Shown one piece after another: positions 56,565 through 64,000 of a stretch of DNA of 64,000 bases. The DNA is from CAILZL01 sp963791615 (lineage in GTDB: Bacteria; Pseudomonadota; Gammaproteobacteria; Steroidobacterales; Steroidobacteraceae). Location of the stretch: the NCBI GenBank assembly GCA_963791615.1, contig CAWBTE010000009.1, forward strand, positions 127,484-191,483. The letters are read 5' to 3'. Both the position numbers and the translations under genes were made by a program. The notes beneath the pieces were generated by a model. The model was given only the letters and a program-made list of their open reading frames with translations, ran no database searches and was not told where the DNA came from. Numbering within the stretch: position 1 is the stretch's first letter; every line of letters begins with the position of its first letter.

Positions 56565-58665
56565 TCAGCGCGTAAACGCACCCGCGTTGCCGGCATCAAC
56601 GTTCAGAATATTACCGGTCGATTTCGCGAGCAACCCGTAGCAAAGAATGCCACAGCCTCGGCAATGTCTTCCGGATAAACGCTGCGCTTGAGCAGACTGC
56701 GCTCGCGATACACCGCTTCCAGCTCATAGTCGTCGTCTTGTTCTGCTATGGCGCGCTGTTCGGCCACTCACCCTACCAGATACGCGAGCCACGAACACGG
56801 CATCGGGATGACCACATTCACGCGAAACCCATCGGTGCACATTCCAGCGCCAGACAACGCGCCAGGTCCGATTCAGCAGCCTTCGCCGTCCAATACGCCA
56901 AGGCCCCCGGCGAAGCCGCCAGCGCATTCTTCGAGCCGATGAAATCACCGAGCCGCCCAGGTTCTGCAACTTGAGCAGACGGGCTCCCTGACGTGCAATC
57001 AGGAAATCCGGTGGCGAGAATGTCGATGTTCTTGCGCCACAGCGCGGCGAGGTTTCCAATTGGCGCTGCGGAAGCAATACCCGCGTTGGATACGCAGATG
57101 TCGATGCCACCGTAATTCCAGGCGGCATCACGATACAGCGCCAGCACCGCCGCTTCGTCGGTCACGTCCACCCACAACGACGGCGCAATCCTTGCCGTAT
57201 TGCCGTTGCAATTCCTGTTCGGCTTCGGCCAGCGCGCTTCGGTCGATGTCGCACAGCATGCACAGGCGCCCTCCTCAATCAGACGGTGTGCGCTGGCCAG
57301 ACCAATGCCGCCCGCGCCACCGGTGATCAACGCCACGCGGCCCGCCAGTGCTTTCGGCTTGGGCATGCGCTGCAGCTTGGCTTCTTCAAGCAGCCAGTAT
57401 TCGATATCGAAGGCTTCCTGTTCCGGCAGGCCACAATACGTGGACACGCCTTCGGATTCGCGCATCACGTTGATGGCATTGACGAGAACTCGGCGGAAAT
57501 GCGTGCCGTAGCTTTGTCGCCGGCGAAGGTGATCATTCCCACGCCGGGAATCAGGTACACCACGGCATTCGGGTCGCGCATTCCGGGCGAATTGGCACGC
57601 TTGCAGCGCTGGTAGTACGCCGCATAACCCTTGCGATAATTTTCAATCGCCGCTGGCAGCTTGTCGATCAGGTCCTGATCGCTGTCCGTTACGGGATTGT
57701 ATGGCAGCACCAGCGGGCAGATCTTGGTGCGCAGGAAGTGATCGGGACAGGAAGTGCCAATCGCAGCGAGCCTTTCAAACGCTTCGCTACCCACGAATTG
57801 CAACACTTCGTCACTGTCGTTGAAGTGCCCCAGCTTCGGCGCCTTCCCGGAAATCAGTGCGCGAATACGCGGCATCAAGCTGGCTGCAATCTCACGCCGA
57901 CGCTCCTGCAACAGTGGCGCCACCCGCTGCTTGCCAAGGCCGGGTGCGCCGACATTTTTTTTGGCCAGCCAGTTGATGGCGCGATTGATCACCGACAATG
58001 TGATCTCGTAACACTGTTTGGCGGTGTCGCCCCAGGTGAACATGCCATGGGCTTCCAGAATCACGCCCCTGGCCCAGGATTCTCAGGGCAAATTTCTGCA
58101 GGCGCAGACCCAGTTCAAAACCAGGACGAATCCACGGCAACCAGCCGATTTCGCCGCCCCAGATTTCTTCGGTCAGCATGCGGCTGTCCTTCGACGCAGC
58201 AATGGCGATCACGGCGTCCGGATGCATGTGATCCACATGCGGCTTGTCCACCAGGCCATGCAGCGGCGTATCAATGCTGGGCGCGCGCGGATTGAGGTTG
58301 AAGGTACAGTGCGGGTACATGCCGACGATCATGTCTTCGTCGGCCGGTCCCTTGAACAGCGGCGGCAACGCCAGAATCTTGTCCATATACAAGGTGGCCA
58401 GTCCATCGAGCTTCATGGTGCCCAGGTCGCCACCAGAACCTTTCACCCACAGCACATCGACCATCTGGCCGGTCAGTGGGTCTTTCATCTTGACCTTGGC
58501 GGAGGTATTGCCTCCACCGAAGTTCGTGACCCGCTTGTCAGCACCGAGCAGATTGGAACGGTACAGCAACAGCTCCGGCTCGCTCAGCTGCGACGCTTTA
58601 GCCTCGTCCCAGCGGTTTTGAATCTCGATGGTCTGCGATAACTGATTTGAATGAGTGGTGTGCAT
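56565..58665 (-). CDS. rhaD: Bifunctional rhamnulose-1-phosphate aldolase / short-chain dehydrogenase RhaD, many frameshifts
   Basis: About 700 residues, the expected size of the fused enzyme. The N-terminal class II aldolase domain (residues about 1-400) has VTNFGGGNTSAK, VLWVKGSGGDLGTM and PHVDHMHPDAVIAIA with metal histidines; it splits rhamnulose-1-phosphate to dihydroxyacetone phosphate and L-lactaldehyde. The C-terminal Rossmann domain has VALITGGAGGIGLASAHRL, SNAGIASA, a YWTAKAA catalytic segment (Tyr and Lys) and ends NVDAGNAGAFTR; it would oxidise or reduce the aldehyde. About 10 single-base indels break the frame (near 58084, 57490, 57262, 57175, 57008, 56945, 56820, 56770, 56632). 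Start ATG 58665. Divergent from rhaS. Confidence 0.88.
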
Positions 58666-58989
58666 AGTGTTAAGCAGGCTTGTAGTAGTGACGTACCGGC
58701 AGCGGCGCGGCCGCCCGGTTTCCCCTGTGCAAGAAAGTCATCGAGTGAGCGATCAACTATTTCGGCCATTATCGATCAATTTCTGTCATTCTTCAAGCAC
58801 AAATGCATACCATTCCCCAAATTATTTTCTTAACCCGGCTGGACTGGACCCGGTTTGATCACTTATGATCGGTTTGGCGTCTCGTTGCAAGGTTTGCCGT
58901 CCACAGGCAGCCGCGACGAAACAGCACACATCAGAATTTCAGACTGGTTTAAGTCCAAGTACACATCATTAGCTAGCCGGGGGATCACT
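58666..58989. promoter_or_regulatory. Divergent rhaD/rhaS regulatory region
   Basis: 324 bp without a gene. At 58851-58877 two CGGTTTG units flank a GATCA-CTTA-TGATC inverted repeat, a plausible operator. No regulator gene is in the window; in Rhizobium the locus is controlled by a DeoR-type RhaR, but nothing here shows which family acts. Confidence 0.35.
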
Positions 58990-60018
58990 GTGCTAACTCG
59001 ACGCGCCCTGTTTTTCTGGACGACTTTCGCCCTTGCCCTTTCGGGCTGTGCACCCAAACCCGCCAGCACAGATAACGCCACCTCGGCCGACTCTGCCGCG
59101 CCACTGCGAATTGCGCTGGTTGCAAAATCACTGGGCAATGGTTTCTTCAACGCCGTGAACAAGGGTGGCGAAGAAGCCGCCGCCGAGCTGGGTAACGTAG
59201 AGATCATCTACACCGGCCCCACCAGCACCACTGCGGAAGGACAGATCGAAGTCGTCAATGCACTGATTGCCCAACGCGTGGATGTGATCGCCATTTCCGC
59301 CAACGATCCCGATGCGTTGGTGCCAACGCTGAAAAAAGCCATGAGTCGCGGCATCAAGGTCATTTCATATGACTCAGCCGTGGCACAGGCAGGCCGAAGC
59401 TTGCATCTGTCGCCCTCTTCCGACCTGCTGATCGGTGAAACCTGCATCCAGCTCGCGGCAGCCGCGACGCCTGATGCCAAAGGCAAAATCGCCATCCTGT
59501 CCGCCACGCCGACTTCCACCAATCAGAACGCCTGGATTGAAGCGATGCAAGCCGCCCTGCCCGGTTACCCCGGACTGGAACTGGTGGCCACGGTGTATGG
59601 CGATGATCTGGCCGACAAGTCATATCGCGAAGCCGTGGCGCTGCTGAAGCGTTATCCGGATCTGAAAGTCATCATCGTACCCAGCTCGGTGGGTATCGTT
59701 GCAGCCGCGAAGGCCGTGGAAGATCAGGGCAAAACCGGCTCGGTGTTCGTCACCGGACTGGGCCTGCCTTCGGAACTGGCGGGTCACGTGACTGCCGGCT
59801 CGGTAAAGAGCTTCGCCATCTGGAATCCGATTGATCTGGGTTATGCGACCGTACAGCTGGCCGCACAGGTGGGTCGCGGCGCAGCCACCGGTCCCGGTGC
59901 AGCCTTGAGCATCGGCCGACTTGGCCAGGTCACGTTCGATGCCACGGGAAACGGCCCGATGGGCAAGCCCTTCACCTACGATCAAAGCAACGTGGCCGAA
60001 TTCGCCCAGATTTTCTGA
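58990..60018 (+). CDS. rhaS: Rhamnose ABC transporter substrate-binding lipoprotein RhaS
   Basis: 342 residues from GTG 58990, placed by GGGGGA 6 nt upstream and by the lipoprotein signal it begins (LTRRALFFWTTFALALSGC, lipobox LSGC). The mature protein is a periplasmic-binding-protein type I sugar binder: IALVAKSLGNGFFNAVNKGG, then IISTLP-like strands, DVIAISANDPDALVPTLKKA, KVISYDSAV and VFVTGLGLPSELAGHV. This matches the rhamnose-binding protein of the Rhizobium-type rha transporter. The gene is intact, unlike its neighbours. rhaT starts 2 nt after its stop. Confidence 0.9.
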   Translation: MLTRRALFFWTTFALALSGCAPKPASTDNATSADSAAPLRIALVAKSLGNGFFNAVNKGGEEAAAELGNVEIIYTGPTSTTAEGQIEVVNALIAQRVDVIAISANDPDALVPTLKKAMSRGIKVISYDSAVAQAGRSLHLSPSSDLLIGETCIQLAAAATPDAKGKIAILSATPTSTNQNAWIEAMQAALPGYPGLELVATVYGDDLADKSYREAVALLKRYPDLKVIIVPSSVGIVAAAKAVEDQGKTGSVFVTGLGLPSELAGHVTAGSVKSFAIWNPIDLGYATVQLAAQVGRGAATGPGAALSIGRLGQVTFDATGNGPMGKPFTYDQSNVAEFAQIF

Positions 60019-60020
60019 TC

Positions 60021-61539
60021 ATGAGCGCTCCATCCCCTCCGTCGGCGACGCAACGCGCAGCGTCTCCGGTATTGCAACTGCAAGGCATTACCAAATCGTT
60101 CGGCGGCACGCGCGCGCTGGTCTCCGGTGAGCTGGAGCTGTTTCCCGGCACCGTGACTGCACTGATCGGCGAAAACGGCGCTGGCAAATCCACGCTGGAA
60201 AAATACTCACCGGTGTGTACCAGCCGGATGACGGACGCATCATCATCGATGGCAAGCCCGTAGTGGTGAAATCACCGCACCATGCGCAGCAGCATGGCAT
60301 CAGCGTCATTCATCAGGAATCCGTGGTGTTTGACGAGCTGTCAGTCGCTGAAAACATTTTCATCACGGCGCGGCCGCGCAAGTTCGGCAAGATCGACTGG
60401 GCCACCATGCGCGAGCAATCACAACGCATCCTCGCTCGTCTGGGTTCATCGCTGTCGCCAGACACGCCACTGGTGAACTGTCGATCGCGCAGAAGCATCT
60501 GGTGCAGATTGCGCGCGCACTCAGCCACAACGCACGGGTAGTCATCATGGATGAGCCCACTGCAGCGTTGTCGCATCACGAAGCGCAGGAGCTGTTGCAG
60601 ATCGTGCGCGACCTTCGCAATGAAGGCCGCGCTGTCCTGTTCATCACCCACAAGTTCGATGAAATCTTCGCGGTGGCCGATCGCTATGCCGTATTCCGTG
60701 ATGGCGCGGCCATTGAACAAGGCTGGCTGTGCGACACCTCGCTGGATGCCCTGATCAAGCTGATGGTGGGTCGCTCCATCGAGCAGCTGTATCCCAAACA
60801 GCCAGCGGTATTGGGCGAAGAAGTATTGCGCATCGAGAATCTGTCGCGCGCCAGTGAGTTCGCGGATATCAGCTTCAATCTGCGGCGTGGCGAAATCCTT
60901 GGCATCTACGGTCTGGTAGGCGCCGGCCGCAGTGAGCTGATGCAATGCCTGTTCGGTGTAAACCAGGCCGACAGCGGTCAGATCATTCGTAATGGGCTCC
61001 CGGTTACCGCCCGGCACAGCAGCGAAGCCATTGCCCAGGGCATCGCCTATGTCCCGGAAGATCGCCAGCATCAGGGCGCGGTACAGGCGTTCTCGATTGG
61101 CAGCAACATCACCCTGCCCACCTTGAACAACTTCGCCCGCATGAGCTGGTTGAACCCGGATTCTGAAGCCGGCACCGCAACTGCATGGGCGCAACGCCTG
61201 CAGGTGAAATGCGCCAGCATCGAGCAGGCCATCAGCGAACTGTCCGGTGGCAATCAGCAGAAAGTGATTCTCGCCAAGTGGCTGCTGGCAGCACCGAAAG
61301 TGCTGATTCTGGATGAACCCACCAAGGGTATTGATGTTGGCTCCAAGTCCGCTGTGCACGCACTGATGAGCGAGCTGGCGCAGCAAGGGCTGTCCATCAT
61401 CATGGTGTCATCGGAACTGCCTGAAGTGCTCGGCATGTCCGACCGGGTGCTGGTCATGCGTCGCGGTCGCATGGCCGGCATGCTGGATCGCGCCCAGGCG
61501 GATGCCGAATCCATCCTGCGTCTTGCTACTGCTGCGTGA
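60021..61539 (+). CDS. rhaT: Rhamnose ABC transporter ATP-binding protein RhaT, two frameshifts
   Basis: About 507 residues, the tandem-NBD sugar ATPase type (RbsA/XylG-like). First domain: LIGENGAGKST, then LSIAQKHLVQIARAL, VVIMDEPTAALSHHE. Second domain: IYGLVGAGRSELMQ, ELSGGNQQKVILAKWLL, VLILDEPTKGIDVGSK. One base is missing near 60202 (after AGKSTLE, an A run) and another near 60471 (before LSIAQKHL). Start ATG 60021. Its stop overlaps a possible rhaP start. It would energise RhaP and RhaQ. Confidence 0.9.
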
Positions 61540-61547
61540 GCGCCGTC

Positions 61548-62524
61548 ATGTCATTACGCAACGCTTTTCTGCGCAACTGGATCAGTCCGCACAACGCCAT
61601 GCTGGCGCTGCTGATCCTGTTGATGTTCGCGGGCGTCACCGCGCTCTATCCACAGTTTGCTTCAGGCGAAAATCTGCGCGATGCACTGGATGACACCGCC
61701 ATCCTGATTTTGCTGGCGCTGGGCCAGATGCTGGTGATTATCACGCGCGGCATTGATCTGTCAGTGGCCGCCAACGTGGCGCTCACCGGCATGTGTGTCG
61801 CCCTGCTCAATCACAGTCATCCTGAGCTGGGCATGTGGATCATCGTGCTGCTGAGCATTGGCATCGGCGCACTGCTGGGTCTCATCAATGGCCTGCTGGT
61901 ATGGCAGGTGAACATTCCGCCGATCGTGGTTACGCTGGGCACAATGGCGAGGTCGTGGCGCCGCCTTCCTGATTTCAGGCGGCAAGTGGGTCACCAGCGG
62001 TGACATGTCGGAAAGTTTTCTGAGTATGGTGCGCAGCGCGAATTTCGGTATTTCCAATCTTTCCGCGCTGGCGCTGCTGTGCGCACTGGGCATGTGGTTG
62101 TTCCTGACTTGTTCAACTTCAGGACGTAATCTCTATGCCGCCGGCAACAACCCCAGTGCCGCCACCTACATCGGCGTCAATGTCGGTCGTACGCAATGCC
62201 TGGCCTTCACGCTGTGCCGCGCCATTGCCGGACTGTGTGGTTATCTCTGGGCAGCGCGCTATGCCGTTGCCTACACCGACACCGCCAATGGTTTTGAACT
62301 CACCGTGATTGCCGCCTGTGTGATCGGTGGCGTATCGATCATCGGTGGCATCGGCAGTGTGCTGGGCTTGTTGCTGGGCTGTCTGTTTCTGGGCGTGATC
62401 AAGAATGCATTGCCATTGCTCGGCGTGTCACCGTTCTGGCAGACCGCCATCAGCGGTGTGGTGATTCTCAGCGCCGTAATCGTCAATGCCGCACAGACAA
62501 CCAGAACGCGACAGAAGATTCTTG
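61548..62524 (+). CDS. rhaP: Rhamnose ABC transporter permease RhaP, frameshifts
   Basis: About 326 residues, RbsC/AraH-type sugar permease with around eight or nine membrane helices. LVIITRGIDLSVAANVALTG and FELTVIAACVIGGVSIIGG are family hallmarks. One extra base near 61949 shifts the frame between VTLGTMA and RGAAFLISGGKWVTSG. Near 62522 a probable missing base hides its stop: the expected AAG-ATT-CTT-TGA reads CTTGAGG. Start ATG 61548 (GTG 61536 overlapping the rhaT stop is an alternative). Confidence 0.87.
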
Positions 62525-62530
62525 AGGAAC

Positions 62531-63585
62531 CTGCAAGTTCAAAGGTCTATTGCCTCCTCAGACAAGACAGGTGTTGCGCAGCTATCGCGTTGGCAGCGGC
62601 TCTGGCGACGACTAGGGCGCTGGGAAACCATTCTGGCGCTGGTGCTGCTGGCCGACTGTGTGTTGAACGCCAGCCTGTCACCGTACTTCCTCGACATCAA
62701 CACACTCTCGGATGCCACCTTCAACTTCACTGAGAAGGCGCTGGTGGCGCTGCCCATGGCCTTGCTGATCATTGCCGGTGAAATCGATATTTCCGTTGCC
62801 GCCACCATGGCGTTATCTTCAGTGGTAATGGGACTGGTGGCCGCGGTGTATCCCTCTACGCCGGTGATCGTGATCAGCGGCCTTGTCGTTGGTGCACTGG
62901 CTGGCGCCCTCAACGGTCTTCTGGTGCACGCTTCAAGGTATCGGCCATTGTCGCCACCATCGGCACCATGAGTCTGTTTCGCGGCATTGCCTACGGTGTG
63001 CTCGGCGACCGCGTGCTGAAGAATTACCCGGAAAGTTTTGCCTTCTTCGGTCAGGGCTATGTACTGGGACCGTTGTCATTCGAACTTACCCTGTTTGCCG
63101 TCGCTGCACTGATCTGCGGTCTGTACCTGCATCGCACACTACATGGCCGGCGCATTCAAGCAATTGGTTTTAATGCCAAGGGCGCGGAAATGTCCGGCGT
63201 ACGCGTCAACCGTTATCGCTTCTGGCTGTTTGTGGCCACGGGTGTTGCGGCCGGCATGGCCTCGGTGCTGCTCACCTCGCGGCTGGGTTCGACACGCCCC
63301 TCTATTGCCCAGGGTATGGAACTGGACATCATCAGCATGGTGATTCTGGGCGGCGTGGCCGTGACCGGCGGACGCGGCACGATTGTAGGTGTCGTGCTCG
63401 CAGCGATCCTGATGGGTTTTGTGACATTCGGCCTCGGACTGATCAACATTCCAGGCATCGTCATGTCGCTGCTCATGGGTCTGTTACTGATTTTGGTGGT
63501 GGGCATACCCATCCTGAGCAAGCGTATTCACAACGCCGGCGCAGGTCATAATTCCGGATCAGCCGCTGAGGCCACAGGCAAACAC
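62531..63585 (+). CDS. rhaQ: Rhamnose ABC transporter permease RhaQ, one frameshift, continuous into kinase
   Basis: About 350 residues, second RbsC-type permease. ALLIIAGEIDISVAATMALS and MELDIISMVILGGVAVTGG are family motifs; TGRGTIVGVVLAAILM-like sequence follows (GGRGTIVGVVLAAILM). One base is missing near 62927 between LNGLLV and TRFKVSAIVATIGT. The start is unclear: no ATG or GTG lies at the 5' end, CTG 62531 stands 2 nt after GAGGA, so a start codon may have been miscalled. From 62968 the frame is open without a stop to the end of the window, passing from the last helix (LLILVVGIPILSKRI) by a short Ala/Gly/Ser linker into a kinase domain. Confidence 0.87.
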
Positions 63586-64000
63586 GTGTCACTCGATATT
63601 GTCGCCATCCTCGATATTGGCAAGACCCACACCAGGCTGCTGCTGGTGGATGCGCATCAGGGCGTGACGCTGCAGCAATTCGAACGCGCCTCGGCAAGTA
63701 TTGACGGCCAGCTGGATCTGCACGGTATTGAAAGCTGGTTGCAACAGACGCTTGGCAGCAACTCGCTGCGCCAACAAGTGTCGGCCATCGTGCCGATTGC
63801 ACATGGCGCGGCGGCCGTGTTGCTGGATGAATCCGGCAAGATTCTCGCTGCCATGGATTACGAAAACGCTGTATTCGAACAGGTTGCGGATGACTACCGC
63901 GTCGGGCGCGATGATTTTTCGGTGACTTTCTCGCCATTCCTGCCGTTGGGTCTGAACCTCGGCCGACAACTGTTCTGGCTGCAGCAACATCAACCTGAGC
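63586..64000 (+). CDS. rhaK: Rhamnulokinase-like FGGY kinase domain, in frame with RhaQ (3' end outside window)
   Basis: 138 residues are visible. SLDIVAILDIGKTHTRLLL is the N-terminal phosphate-binding strand-loop of FGGY carbohydrate kinases (DIGKT), then a regular RNase-H-like fold region (VSAIVPIAHGAAAVLLDESG). It would phosphorylate L-rhamnulose, or rhamnose as reported for RhaK. A GTG at 63586 could start an independent kinase, but no stop separates it from rhaQ and its nearest GAGG is 14 nt away. Either a fusion or a lost stop. In Rhizobium the kinase RhaK is needed for rhamnose uptake by the ABC transporter, which makes a fusion plausible. Kinase end is beyond the window. Confidence 0.8.
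   Translation, partial: MSLDIVAILDIGKTHTRLLLVDAHQGVTLQQFERASASIDGQLDLHGIESWLQQTLGSNSLRQQVSAIVPIAHGAAAVLLDESGKILAAMDYENAVFEQVADDYRVGRDDFSVTFSPFLPLGLNLGRQLFWLQQHQPE

Overview
The window looks like a gammaproteobacterial chromosome. Supporting signs are a purL-mltF-tadA-guaA-guaB-xseA run and an hda / CDP-alcohol phosphatidyltransferase / DUF2066 block divergent from purM-purN-DUF3108, both gene orders seen in Pseudomonas and relatives, plus a complete system I cytochrome c maturation operon. A lineage near the Nevskiales/Steroidobacteraceae is my guess, not something the sequence proves. No plasmid, prophage or CRISPR array is present.

Layout. 1-6 kb: copper homeostasis (copA, a CopZ-like chaperone behind a MerR-type promoter, a second P-type ATPase, a tandem universal stress protein). 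6-15 kb: housekeeping (mazG, a CoA pyrophosphatase, fumC, hda, a phosphatidyltransferase, DUF2066, purMN, DUF3108, an acetoin-utilisation/histone-deacetylase-like protein). 15-19 kb: a damaged PIN/HicB toxin-antitoxin pair, a PhzF protein, a glutamine amidotransferase and a DUF2182-DUF1326 pair. 19-37 kb: ettA, purL, a lone TagH-like FHA protein, tRNA-Ser, mltF, tadA, a methyltransferase, guaAB and xseA running in frame into an M23 peptidase. 37-45 kb: a MaoC-like protein and ccmABCDEFGHI. 45-46 kb: tRNA-Leu followed by relics of an integrase and an IstB ATPase.

46.8-64 kb is a rhamnose-use locus. A secreted GH106 alpha-L-rhamnosidase would free L-rhamnose; RhaS-RhaT-RhaP-RhaQ would import it; a kinase reading in frame from the end of RhaQ would phosphorylate; RhaI would isomerise; the aldolase-dehydrogenase RhaD would cleave and process lactaldehyde; LldD would take lactate to pyruvate. 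The rhaDI-lldD arm diverges from rhaSTPQK, much as in Rhizobium. Between the rhamnosidase and lldD lie a Tat-exported dienelactone hydrolase, a PepSY membrane protein, an orphan solute-binding protein and a chimeric remnant containing a second lldD 3' end.

Two cautions. Many genes carry single-base frame breaks (copA, the second ATPase, guaA, xseA, ccmF, and almost every gene from 50 to 63 kb, about 20 breaks in rhaI and rhaD alone), while 5-31 kb is clean. The broken frames keep conserved motifs and essential genes are affected, so consensus errors are the likeliest cause; I annotate these as genes with frameshifts. The window is also rich in dispersed palindromic repeats, including a 142 bp nested palindrome with a diverged second copy, REP-like hairpins flanking guaB, and two other widespread inverted-repeat families.
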